Positions 1 through 7,239 of a stretch of 64,000 bases of DNA are shown in pieces. Within the stretch, counting starts at the first letter, position 1, and every line of letters begins with the position of its first letter. The stretch comes from Facklamia languida CCUG 37842 (GTDB lineage Bacteria; Bacillota; Bacilli; Lactobacillales; Aerococcaceae): NCBI RefSeq assembly GCF_000245795.1, contig NZ_JH601133.1, positions 246,093-310,092 of the forward strand, read 5' to 3'. Position numbers and translations under genes: made by a program. The notes under the pieces are model-generated. The model was given only the letters and a program-made list of their open reading frames with translations, made no database searches and had not been told where the DNA came from.

Positions 1-246
1 GACCTGTTCACATCAAGTCTCAAACCGTCGCCTTCCTGGCTTGAATTCGAAATTCTAGACAGTCTGCAGCTGCAACCTTTCAGTTGCTTACGACTCATCG
101 CATGCTAGTATCATACGGGATCAGGTCCTACTTTGTCAATTATATAAAGCCTTTTTATCCAACTGCTAAATTATCAGCTGCCATCACTCAAGGCGGTCGA
201 AGTGTTGTTGGTTGCTAGTACCGACTTGAGCAGGATAATTTCCGTA
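1..246. other. No supported gene at the left edge
   Basis: I find no convincing coding region. A frame open from base 1 runs about 36 codons and matches nothing I know, and later frames are broken by stops. It may be decayed DNA from the left end of the integrative element or from the chromosome next to it. Confidence 0.4.
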
Positions 247-280
247 ACGTTCTCTATGTACTAGATAGAGGACGTTTTTT
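247..280 (+). terminator. Rho-independent terminator
   Basis: An 11-bp stem (247-257 with 265-275, one G-T pair) closes a 7-base loop and runs into six T on the plus strand. It would end transcription entering from the left of the window and sits just beyond the 3' end of the minus-strand XRE pseudogene. Confidence 0.7.
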
Positions 281-499
281 AGTCGAAAAAAATATTCACA
301 TCTAAACTGTCCCCGTAAAACAGCTTCAATTTCTCCATGACTTTATAACTTGGATTCATAAAATTATTTTCAATCTTGACGTATAACGAGTAACTAATTC
401 CTAATTCTTTAGCTATCTCTTGTTGCGTCAATTTTTCTTCACTTCTTAGCTTTTTTTAAAACATTCAATCATTTGCTTCTTTCTAGGTTGGTTGGGCAT
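279..499 (-). pseudogene. XRE-family DNA-binding protein, frameshifted
   Basis: Read on the minus strand from the ATG at 499, the frame stops after 17 codons just past a run of seven A. In the next frame it resumes as a clear helix-turn-helix (LTQQEIAKELGISYSLYVKIE) and ends at 279. Adding one A, or removing two, restores a protein of about 72 residues typical of small phage-type XRE repressors. The break lies in a homopolymer, so it could be slippage, a sequencing error or true decay; the many broken genes nearby favour decay. Confidence 0.65.
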
Positions 500-537
500 T
501 CCGTTTAATTTCAATTGTACGAATTAAACCGTATTAT

Positions 538-726
538 TTACCTAACAAAAATATCATCACTTTCGATCTGATAAATAACTGATAACTTATTTAACAGATC
601 CATTGGAATTTTAGAACTGTCTTTTTCATATTTTAAAAGCGTTTGTTGGTGGATTCCCGCCATGTTTGATGCTTCTTTTGATGTTAGCCCTGCGTTTATT
701 CTTGAAGCTTTTAAAGAAATTAACAT
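538..726 (-). CDS. Small XRE-family (Cro-like) regulator
   Basis: This 62-residue protein is almost entirely one helix-turn-helix: residues about 10-40 give the pattern 'GLTSKEASNMAGIHQQTLLKYE' split over helices 2 and 3. The ATG at 726 follows a good GGAGGAG site. It is transcribed away from the S24-type repressor gene at 873, and the intergenic region carries matched operator-like sequences, so the two probably form a phage-style switch with this as the Cro-like partner. The function is inferred from size, fold and position. Confidence 0.75.
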   Translation of the reverse strand: MLISLKASRINAGLTSKEASNMAGIHQQTLLKYEKDSSKIPMDLLNKLSVIYQIESDDIFVR

Positions 727-748
727 ACGTCTCCTCCTTTCTTTATCT

Positions 749-849
749 TAAAATATCGAATAGAATCGTATTGTCAACTAAAAAAACACTTTTTATTTTC
801 GATTTTTTTCGTATTTGTTATTTAATAATACGATTTTATTCGTTATAAT
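749..849. promoter_or_regulatory. Divergent promoters with duplicated operator
   Basis: Leftward: -35 TTGACA (revcomp of 772-777) and a weak -10 TATTTT near 750-755. Rightward: -35 TTTAAT at 821-826, a 17-base spacer and -10 TATAAT at 844-849. A near-identical 20-mer lies in each promoter: ATATCGAATAGAATCGTATT at 753-772, and AATACGATTTTATTCGTTAT at 827-846 in the opposite orientation. Further CGTATT/AATACG half-sites occur around 810-832. The layout matches a lysogeny-type switch in which the repressor covers both promoters. Confidence 0.7.
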
Positions 850-872
850 ATAGAAGGAAAGAGGTGGTTAAA

Positions 873-1526
873 ATGGCACGAAACGAACTAACTCCCCAAG
901 AATTAGAGTTAAGAAAAGTAATTTCAAGCAATTTACTTTTTCTCCTTGAACAAAAAAATATTACTCAAGCGGATTTATCAGATAGACTTAAAATACCGAG
1001 AAGCACATTAAACGGTTATTTTAAAGGGACTTCAATACCTAGTCCCGAAAACGTTCAAAAACTATCAGATTTTTTCGAGGTTAAGAAATCTGATATTGAT
1101 CCAAGATTTAATAAAGTTTCTAATATTATCGAAATTAAGCAGACAAAATCAATCCCAATTCTAGGCGCTATTGCCTGTGGTGAACCAATACTCGCTCAAG
1201 AGAACATATCTGACACAATTCCATTCCCAGTTGAATCATTGCCAAATGGAGACCTTTTCTTCTTGAAAGCTCAAGGAGATAGCATGGAGCCTACTATAAA
1301 AGAGGACGCATTGGTATTGATCCGCAAACAAGAGGAGGTGGAGAACGGAGAGATAGCGGCCGTATTGGTTAACAGCAATACAGAAGCCACCTTGAAAAGG
1401 GTTCGGAAATTAGGCGACACTATTCTTTTAGAAGCAATCAATGAAGAATATTCACCATATCTTGTAAACAAAGAAAACCCTGCCAGAATTATTGGCAAGG
1501 CTGTGAAAGTGTTGAATGATTTATAA
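873..1526 (+). CDS. CI/LexA-type repressor (HTH plus S24 peptidase)
   Basis: An N-terminal XRE helix-turn-helix (about residues 20-70, with 'ITQADLSDRLKIPRSTLNGY') is followed by a peptidase S24/LexA-like half. The region around 'GAIACGEPI' resembles the cleavage site, 'GDSMEPT' carries the catalytic Ser, and the Lys lies in 'TLKRVR'. Such repressors autoproteolyse after DNA damage and de-repress phage or ICE genes. The start is the ATG at 873, six bases after GAGGTG; an upstream GTG at 864 lies inside that site. The next two genes follow closely and may be cotranscribed. Confidence 0.88.
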   Translation: MARNELTPQELELRKVISSNLLFLLEQKNITQADLSDRLKIPRSTLNGYFKGTSIPSPENVQKLSDFFEVKKSDIDPRFNKVSNIIEIKQTKSIPILGAIACGEPILAQENISDTIPFPVESLPNGDLFFLKAQGDSMEPTIKEDALVLIRKQEEVENGEIAAVLVNSNTEATLKRVRKLGDTILLEAINEEYSPYLVNKENPARIIGKAVKVLNDL

Positions 1527-1543
1527 AGAAAGGAGAAATAATA

Positions 1544-1672
1544 ATGAGCGATAAAAATATTAAACCAAAAGAAAAGAACACAAACAAAGAAATTCAAATA
1601 AGAGAACTTAAACAATTAGAAAAACAAATTGATAAGCATATCGAAGTATTCATTAGATTGAAGGATAAATAA
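1544..1672 (+). CDS. 42-residue antitoxin candidate upstream of Doc
   Basis: This short ORF has a strong AGGAG site seven bases before its ATG and ends one base before the doc start, so the two are probably translationally coupled. The peptide is very polar and Lys/Glu-rich, with a helix-forming C-terminal half (IRELKQLEKQIDKHIEVF). It has no recognisable Phd DNA-binding domain. By position it is the expected antitoxin of the Doc toxin, and its helix could fill the Fic-fold groove as the Phd C-terminus does. This is inference from gene order. Confidence 0.55.
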   Translation: MSDKNIKPKEKNTNKEIQIRELKQLEKQIDKHIEVFIRLKDK

Positions 1673-1673
1673 G

Positions 1674-2045
1674 ATGAATTATATTGATATAGAATTTGCA
1701 CTTAAAGTTCATGATATGATTATTGAAAAATCTGGGGGAATGGCAGGAATAAAAGACCAAGGGCAACTTGAAAGTGTTTTAACCCACATTCAAAATGATA
1801 TTTACTACCCTGGTTTTGAAGATAAATTAACCCACCTTATTTTTTCAATAATACAATTCCATATGTTTATTGACGGTAACAAGCGAACATCTATTTCACT
1901 AGGTTTATATTTCATGAATCTAAATCACTATACATTTGCTGATGACGATTTTATTCTCAATATGGAAGATATCGTTGTTGGAGTCGCAGAAGGAAAAATA
2001 ACTAAGTTAGAACTAAAAGATTTATTAACACAATTATTAAAATAA
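1674..2045 (+). CDS. doc: Doc-type toxin (Fic fold)
   Basis: The 123-residue protein carries the Doc/Fic catalytic loop as H-x-F-x-D-G-N-K-R at residues 63-71 and the family's early 'GIKDQGQLESVL' segment. Doc toxins phosphorylate and inactivate elongation factor Tu, which stops translation. It starts one base after the small upstream ORF, the usual antitoxin-toxin layout. It appears intact, unlike several neighbours, so a working antitoxin is expected nearby. Confidence 0.88.
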   Translation: MNYIDIEFALKVHDMIIEKSGGMAGIKDQGQLESVLTHIQNDIYYPGFEDKLTHLIFSIIQFHMFIDGNKRTSISLGLYFMNLNHYTFADDDFILNMEDIVVGVAEGKITKLELKDLLTQLLK

Positions 2046-2050
2046 TAATA

Positions 2051-2079
2051 CCACTCACAAGCTCGCAACTTGGAGCGGC
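2051..2079 (+). repeat. Intergenic CCACTC...GGAG repeat, copy A (diverged)
   Basis: The sequence after doc begins CCACTC and ends near GGAGCGG, with a GC-rich core containing CGCAA. It looks like a diverged copy of the elements at 3186-3218 and 3774-3807, which share CCCACTCCC, CGCCAA and GAGTGAGGT. Confidence 0.35.
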
Positions 2080-2135
2080 TACCCTGAGGGTGTATTTCAT
2101 AATATAAATATATCGAATATTAGGAGGTAGTCAAA

Positions 2136-2735
2136 ATGGCAAAACGTAAGATTTATGTGGAAAAGAAAAAGGGAGGTTGTTTAAAAAACGCTCTTTTTAT
2201 CATTTTGGTTTTGGTTATTGTAGGGTATTTTTTCCCTCAAGATGAAGGAAATAATACTAATGATAATCAAATAACACAAACAGAAATTTCAACTGTTTCT
2301 GAAACACATGAAAAACCAACTCTTAAAGAAGATAATACATCTCCACAAGAAACAACTCAAGGACAAGACGAATTCGGCGAACCAAAAAGTGATACGAATT
2401 ATGATATAAGTGAAGTTAACGAAAAGATATGGGATTCGTTGGAAGAATCAAAAGAGTTCGCTAAAACAGACCCTGATTATATGTACCATGCATACATTGA
2501 TAGTCTAGAAATTCAACAAACTGGAGCGCTACATGTAGTTGTGACTGATGAATTTAATTATTTAAGTGATGAAGATAAAAAGTTGGTTTTACAGACAGCG
2601 AACAATATCGCAAAACTTGAGGTTTTCATGAAAACAAATGAAGACAACTCACTGTTTATCACCGCTTTGAACATGTCAGGAGAAAAAATAGCTCAATCTA
2701 AAATGACAAATTTTACTGAATATAAATTTAATTAA
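2136..2735 (+). CDS. Membrane-anchored extracellular protein, unknown
   Basis: The start follows a TTAGGAGGTAG site. The order is a Lys-rich cytoplasmic tip, one transmembrane segment at about residues 17-33 (ALFIILVLVIVGYFF), a long polar Thr/Glu/Gln linker (about 35-90), and a compact C-terminal domain of about 100 residues with no motif I recognise. Type II (N-in) topology would put that domain outside the cell. It lies in the decayed element among poorly conserved genes. No function is assigned. Confidence 0.6.
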   Translation: MAKRKIYVEKKKGGCLKNALFIILVLVIVGYFFPQDEGNNTNDNQITQTEISTVSETHEKPTLKEDNTSPQETTQGQDEFGEPKSDTNYDISEVNEKIWDSLEESKEFAKTDPDYMYHAYIDSLEIQQTGALHVVVTDEFNYLSDEDKKLVLQTANNIAKLEVFMKTNEDNSLFITALNMSGEKIAQSKMTNFTEYKFN

Positions 2736-2751
2736 TAAAATAACAGCCATA

Positions 2752-2765
2752 CCCTCCCCGCCAAG
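2752..2765 (+). repeat. Intergenic repeat, copy B (partial)
   Basis: CCCTCCCCGCCAAG matches the CTCCC-NNN-CGCCAAg core of the two full copies but has lost the flanking stem. It follows the anchored protein gene directly. This is a weak call made only by comparison with the other copies. Confidence 0.3.
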
Positions 2766-2840
2766 AAAAAATAGTGTTAGATAACGAAATTAAACCAAAA
2801 CAGGAAGTGATAAATTGGATTTAGAATCACAAAATTTATT

Positions 2841-3180
2841 ATGTATGAAAACGAAAATAACTCAGTTATTGCAGATGTCATTATAAAAGATGAAACTATA
2901 TGGATGACACAAAAACAAATGGCTGAATTATTTGAGGTTGATAGAACAACTATTAGTCGACATTTAAATAATATTTTTTCAGATCCAGTGCTTGATATCG
3001 AACTGGCATGTGCAAAAATTGCACATGCCACTCAGCATGCATGGTGCAATTGAAGGTTTAACGCAAACATCTAATGTAAATTATTATAATTTAGATGCTA
3101 TTATCTCTGTTGGTTATCGTGTTAATTCTAAACGCGCTACTCACTTCAGACAATGAGCTACAAATGTTGAAAGAAAAATA
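2841..3180 (+). pseudogene. RhuM-family protein, truncated and frameshifted
   Basis: The first part reads 'IWMTQKQMAELFEVDRTTISRHL', the DNA-binding start of RhuM (virulence RhuM) proteins. The frame then breaks near 3030-3053. The next frame continues with the RhuM signature 'YYNLDAIISVGYRVNSKRA' and hits a TGA at 3154-3156 where the family has Trp (RRWAT). The C-terminal half is missing. Two lesions plus a truncation make this a dead gene. The TGA is not a selenocysteine site. Confidence 0.8.
3004..3030. repeat. 12-bp perfect inverted repeat inside rhuM remnant
   Basis: TGGCATGTGCAA (3004-3015) is followed by AAA and its exact reverse complement (3019-3030). The frame breaks just downstream, so a palindrome-driven insertion is a plausible cause. 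There is no T run on either side, so it is not a typical terminator. Confidence 0.6.
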
Positions 3181-3185
3181 AATAT

Positions 3186-3218
3186 CCCACTCCCTGTCGC
3201 CAAACATCCGAGTGAGGT
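3186..3218 (+). repeat. Intergenic repeat, copy C
   Basis: CCCACTCCC, then CGCCAA, then GAGTGAGGT. CACTC and GAGTG can pair to form a short stem around the core. Copy D at 3774-3807 has the same three blocks with near-identical spacing. Confidence 0.55.
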
Positions 3219-3268
3219 CATAATCCTAATTTGAGAGTAATAAAATAATTTTTTAGGAGGAATTACAA

Positions 3269-3712
3269 ATGGGACTCTTTGATAATATAACACAAGGTGT
3301 ACTTGGAAACTTAAGTGAGGTTTCTGCTGAAAAGTTAAATTTAGAATACGGACCTTACTTGTTTGACGGCGAAAAAATCGAAAAGGGTTATACCTTAATC
3401 AGAGACTCTATCATCTTCACTGATGTACGTATTATTTTCGTTGATAGACAAGGAACAACAGGAAAGAAAACATCATTCAAATCTATTTATCTTTCGCATA
3501 TTATTGATGTTGAAATGGAAACTGCGGGGGCTGGTTTTGATGATAGTGAAATTACAATTACATACCTAACAACCGTAAACAGATCAACACGACACGAGAC
3601 TTTTGAAAGTATAAAGTTTGAATTTCCTAAAAAAGCAGATATTCTACCTCTCTATAGATTTTTCGGTTCTTTGGTACTAAAAAACCGTAGGGAAATTAAC
3701 ACCATTAAGTAA
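3269..3712 (+). CDS. Bacterial PH-domain protein
   Basis: A TTAGGAGGAATT site precedes the ATG. The 147-residue protein looks like a single bacterial pleckstrin-homology domain: 'GEKIEKGYTLIRDSIIFTD' (split here from the longer strand pattern), then 'RIIFVDRQGTTGKKTSFKSI', and a C-terminal helix rich in aromatics. It has no signal peptide or membrane segment. Cellular roles of such proteins are mostly unknown; some respond to envelope stress. It lies alone in the decayed element, flanked by two intergenic repeats. Confidence 0.7.
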   Translation: MGLFDNITQGVLGNLSEVSAEKLNLEYGPYLFDGEKIEKGYTLIRDSIIFTDVRIIFVDRQGTTGKKTSFKSIYLSHIIDVEMETAGAGFDDSEITITYLTTVNRSTRHETFESIKFEFPKKADILPLYRFFGSLVLKNRREINTIK

Positions 3713-3773
3713 AAACAATAAATCCAATTCCCTGAACAAGCAAGCGTTAGAGTCATTAGCGATTAATAAAAAC

Positions 3774-3807
3774 CCCACTCCCATCCGCCAAGATAAGTGA
3801 GTGAGGT
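3774..3807 (+). repeat. Intergenic repeat, copy D
   Basis: CCCACTCCC, CGCCAA and GAGTGAGGT appear in the same order as copy C, with a slightly longer gap before the last block. It follows the PH-domain gene and precedes the integrase. Confidence 0.55.
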
Positions 3808-3866
3808 AGCCCCTGTTCAAAGGGTTCTTTATGTTGCAATTGTATCAAATAAAGGGGGAATAAACA

Positions 3867-4928
3867 ATGTGGATCGAGGAATTATCCAATGGTAAATATA
3901 AGTATTGTGAACGGTACCTGGACAAGAAAACCGGCAAGAATAAACGCGTTTCGATCACGCTAGATAAAAACACTGCGTAAGCTAGAAATCATGCGGTTAA
4001 AGTTTTAAATAAAAAAATTGATAATTCTAAAAAAGAAAAGAAATCAATCTGTTTTGGCGAATTGGTCAAAGAATATATCGAATTTAAAAAGAAACACTGG
4101 GCGCTGGCTACCTATATTAAAAACATTGGCTTTTATAACCGTCACATAAAGCCTTATCCTGAACACGATTATTTCGTCGATCAACTAACCGTGAACGATA
4201 TTCAACAAGTTATTGACCGAGTTCAATATGATAAAGGCTTGACCAGAAACACGATCATCAACATAAAATCACTGATTGGGGCTGCTTTAAGCTATTGTTA
4301 CGATGAATATGGAATCGAATTCATACGGTCTTTTGGCAAAATATTCATTAAAGATGAATTACCTAAAACCATTCCATTTATCAATAGTGGAGATATACCA
4401 AAATTAATTAAAGATATGAGGGATAACATCAACGAGTTATATGCGGACGCAGTCGAGGTTCAGATACTAACCGGCATGAGAATAGGCGAGCTGCGAACCT
4501 TAACCGAAGAAGATTGGTTTGATAACAAAATAAGAATTAACAAATCAATCGAACGGAGAACCAACGCGGTAACCAAGACTAAAAATGTTCAGTCGATTAG
4601 AACGATTGATAACAACAATCGAATAAACGAAATATTTGCTAAACGCATCAAAATAAACCATCTTTTATTTGGCGATGAAGCGAGTTTAATATTCGCAAGC
4701 AAGCTAAACGGTCCAATTACTTACACCTATTTTCAACGGTTAATTAAAACGGTAGACCCCGAATTGTCCTCTCACGTTTTTAGACACACTCATATTACAC
4801 TGCTGGCTGAAAAAGGCTTCTCATTAAAATATATCATGGAGCGAGTGGGTCACACTAATCCAGAGACGACCATGAAAGTTTATACCATGTCACCGAGAAA
4901 ACAAAAAAAGAGGCAAGGGAGAAATTAA
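3867..4928 (+). pseudogene. int: Tyrosine integrase with nonsense codon
   Basis: Translation from the ATG at 3867 gives a typical Arm-type N-terminus, but a TAA at 3979-3981 interrupts it after 37 codons. The same frame then continues to 4928. Catalytic residues are present downstream: Arg in 'TGMRIGEL', the H-x-x-R block 'HVFRHTH', 'GH' in 'ERVGHTNPE' and the Tyr in 'MKVYTM'. One CAA-to-TAA change explains the stop. A TTG at 4062 could restart translation but would lose the arm-binding domain. The gene ends close to gloA, so the element's right end should lie near 4930-5005. Confidence 0.85.
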
Positions 4929-5005
4929 ATAACTTGATTTAATTTGCCCCTTATCTGCCCCTTTTGGTCAACTAAAAGGTCATATAACCGTCACAAACCT
5001 TGGTA

Positions 5006-5395
5006 TTAAGCCATTGAATTTTCTTCCATGACTTCCAGGCGGTACCCATCGGGATCGCTAACAAAGAAGTATTTTGGATCTTCTCCTGGCAAGCCTTTCA
5101 GCTCAGTTGTCTTATACCCATCTGCTTGGCACTTGGCATGCATGGCTTTCAGGTCATCCACAGCAATCGCCATATGCGAAAAGCCATTCCCAATCTCATA
5201 GGGGTCCGCTTCATAATTATAGGTTAACTCTAACTCAAAGTCAGACCCTGGAACTTGAAGATAAATAATATCAAAGCCGTCTTCAGGTAACTTACGATCC
5301 CTTACCACCTCAAAGTCAAAGGTCTGAGTGTAAAACTTCAAGCTCGCTTCACGATCGAGAATTCGGTAACAAGTATGCAATAATTTTTGAGTCAT
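5006..5395 (-). CDS. gloA: Glyoxalase I (lactoylglutathione lyase-like)
   Basis: This is a 129-residue VOC-superfamily protein with two beta-alpha-beta-beta-beta modules: 'HTCYRILDREASLKFY' begins the first and 'GFSHMAIAVDDL' the second. Metal-ligand positions resemble GloA (His8-like in the first strand, Glu in 'DFELELTYNY', His in 'FSHMAIAV', Glu in 'YRLEVME'). The predicted role is methylglyoxal detoxification. The ATG at 5395 follows AAAGGAG; the longer frame to 5428 reads through that site. It is last in a minus-strand run after the glutaredoxin-like gene and cdd. Confidence 0.85.
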   Translation of the reverse strand: MTQKLLHTCYRILDREASLKFYTQTFDFEVVRDRKLPEDGFDIIYLQVPGSDFELELTYNYEADPYEIGNGFSHMAIAVDDLKAMHAKCQADGYKTTELKGLPGEDPKYFFVSDPDGYRLEVMEENSMA

Positions 5396-5458
5396 TTTTT
5401 CTCTCCTTTTCTGATATCCTTTATCCAATCTAAATCCAACTCCCGCCTCTCAAGAAAC

Positions 5459-5872
5459 CTACATTTCTAGTTTCTCAAATGAGTAAGGTGCCAAGTCTGC
5501 GACACTTGTTGTCAGAATCTTGCCATCCTTTCGCGTTAAATAGACCGGTGTATCAGGGTCCGCCATCTCGACTAAGACCTGTCGACAAATGCAACATGGG
5601 GGTAAAAAGTCTTCCGTTTCACCCGCCACCGCGATTGCTTGAATAAACTTAGGGCGGTAGCCTTCAGTAATGGCTGTAAAAATGGCAGATCTTTCTGCGC
5701 AATTCGTCGCTCCAAAAGAAACATTCTCAACATTGACTCCAGTATAGACGATGCTATCCTTGGTCAGGATCGCACATCCAACCGGAAATTGGGAGTAGGG
5801 ACAATAAGCGTGGTCTCTCACTAAACGCGCTTGGCTCACCAAGTCTTCGATCACTTCTGGCTTAATTGTCAT
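5459..5872 (-). CDS. cdd: Cytidine deaminase
   Basis: The 137-residue size is typical of homotetrameric CDA. The catalytic zinc site is complete: C58-A-E60, with Glu60 as proton shuttle, and the P-C-x-x-C motif at residues 92-96. It deaminates cytidine and deoxycytidine to uridines in pyrimidine salvage. The ATG sits three bases after the stop of the upstream glutaredoxin-like gene, whose end supplies the GAGGG ribosome site, so the two are cotranscribed. Confidence 0.93.
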   Translation of the reverse strand: MTIKPEVIEDLVSQARLVRDHAYCPYSQFPVGCAILTKDSIVYTGVNVENVSFGATNCAERSAIFTAITEGYRPKFIQAIAVAGETEDFLPPCCICRQVLVEMADPDTPVYLTRKDGKILTTSVADLAPYSFEKLEM

Positions 5873-5875
5873 CCA

Positions 5876-6124
5876 CTAGCCCTCGCTTTCATCAAGATCA
5901 AAGATAAATTGATCCTGATCATACAGGACAGGTACCCCAGCGAGTCCTTGTTCAATCGCTGCCTTAAATTCAGGTCGATGATCGCGGTGACGCAAGAATT
6001 CCTTCAGATTAGCCATTGAATCAGTGATATTGACCGCTTGGTAGTCGATTCCACGAGCCTTCAGTTGGTCTACAAAAGCAGGTGTTTGCGGGCATTTATC
6101 AGAAAAATATAATTTTGCCGTCAT
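5876..6124 (-). CDS. Glutaredoxin-like protein (CPxT)
   Basis: An 82-residue thioredoxin-fold protein has a monothiol-type C-P-Q-T at residues 10-13. A later 'GVPVLYDQ' gives the cis-proline before the last strands. The 'LKEFLRHRDHRPEF' stretch marks a Bacillota subfamily of unknown substrate, distinct from classical CPYC glutaredoxins. The start follows AAAGGAG. It is the first gene of a short minus-strand operon with cdd and probably gloA. Confidence 0.8.
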   Translation of the reverse strand: MTAKLYFSDKCPQTPAFVDQLKARGIDYQAVNITDSMANLKEFLRHRDHRPEFKAAIEQGLAGVPVLYDQDQFIFDLDESEG

Positions 6125-6263
6125 AGTATCCTCTCCTTTGCTTGATAGACCTATTATACTATAAGTAAAGAAAAAGGCATGCTAAAACCTCTTGGTTTAC
6201 ATCCATTGCTAAATTTCGGCTTAAAGCATAAAATAGGAAAGACAGATAGGAAGGATGAATAAA

Positions 6264-7088
6264 ATGAATAAACTTCAAGATTGGTTGTGGCGGTTTGTCA
6301 AGGGGATGTTCATCGGGTCAGGTTTTATTCTACCTGGTGTTTCTGGTGGAGCCTTAGCCGCAATCTTCGGTCTCTATGAACGGATCATCCGTTTCTTGGC
6401 CAATATCACCAAGGACTTTTGGGAGAATGTCCGTTTCTTTATACCAGTTGGTCTAGGCGCATTGTTTGGGATCGTAATCCTGTCTTTTGGTGTCAGCCAC
6501 GTGCTGGAACATTATGAGACCATCATTATGTGGTTTTTTGTCGGTTGTATTGTCGGGATGCTCCCCTCCCTCTGGCAAGAAGCTGGTAAAAAAGGCCGAC
6601 AACCAAGAGAGATTGGGATCACGGTTATTTCAACTTTATTGGCTACCCTGCTCTTAGCTTATGGTGAACAAGCCTTTAACGGTCAAGTGGCTCCAAGCTT
6701 TCCAGCCTGGATGATTGCGGGCCTCCTCATTGCTCTCGGTGGACTAATTCCAGGTCTAAGCCCTTCCAATTTTATTCTTTATATGGGGCTCTATAAATTA
6801 ATGGCAGACGGTTTTAAAACGTTAGACTTATCTGTTATGCTTCCCATAGGACTCGGCATGATCTTGACCGTCCTTCTCTTATCGAAATTAATCGAGCAGA
6901 TTTTTGATCGGTATTACCCACAATTCTTCCACTTTATAGTGGGAGTGGTCCTGGCTTCAACGATTATGATTATCCCAACCTCTTACCAAGGTCAAACAAG
7001 TGAATACCTCCTTTGCTTCTTAATGCTAGTAACTGGAGCTGGCTTGGGTTGGTGGATGGCTCAACTCGAGGCCAAGTATAAGCATTAA
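6264..7088 (+). CDS. DUF368 polytopic membrane protein
   Basis: About eight or nine hydrophobic segments and the family's N-terminal 'GSGFILPGVSGGALAAIFGLYE' pattern (read in two parts) identify DUF368, with a repeat of it later at 'GGLIPGLSPSNFIL'. The paired PGxS motifs suggest inverted-repeat halves. Some DUF368 members are reported as C55 isoprenoid (undecaprenyl-phosphate) flippases (PopT), so a cell-wall carrier-recycling role is plausible. Of two in-frame ATGs, the one at 6264 lies nine bases from AGGAAGG; the one at 6255 abuts it. Confidence 0.8.
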   Translation: MNKLQDWLWRFVKGMFIGSGFILPGVSGGALAAIFGLYERIIRFLANITKDFWENVRFFIPVGLGALFGIVILSFGVSHVLEHYETIIMWFFVGCIVGMLPSLWQEAGKKGRQPREIGITVISTLLATLLLAYGEQAFNGQVAPSFPAWMIAGLLIALGGLIPGLSPSNFILYMGLYKLMADGFKTLDLSVMLPIGLGMILTVLLLSKLIEQIFDRYYPQFFHFIVGVVLASTIMIIPTSYQGQTSEYLLCFLMLVTGAGLGWWMAQLEAKYKH

Positions 7089-7110
7089 TATTTTCAAAGA
7101 TTTTATGGTT

Positions 7111-7141
7111 TAAGCGGTCCAAATTGCACCGCTTATTTTTT
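7111..7141 (+). terminator. Terminator of the DUF368 gene
   Basis: TAAGCGGT (7111-7118) pairs with ACCGCTTA (7128-7135) and is followed by a long T run. Confidence 0.85.
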
Positions 7142-7239
7142 TTGCCTATAATAAAATGGGATTTATATCTCTCGATGATGACCGCCTGAAGATTTGAATC
7201 ATTCGTTGATGACAGACATGCCTTGAAAGGAGATCTCCC

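Noticed and set aside
3154-3156. In-frame TGA of rhuM as a fifth selenocysteine
   Set aside because: The family has Trp here, the gene is also frameshifted and truncated, and no suitable hairpin follows.
301-5040. Similarity of 328-345 to the 3' end of gloA (about 5012-5032) as an att repeat
   Set aside because: The match is imperfect and the left copy lies inside an XRE coding sequence, so it is probably chance.
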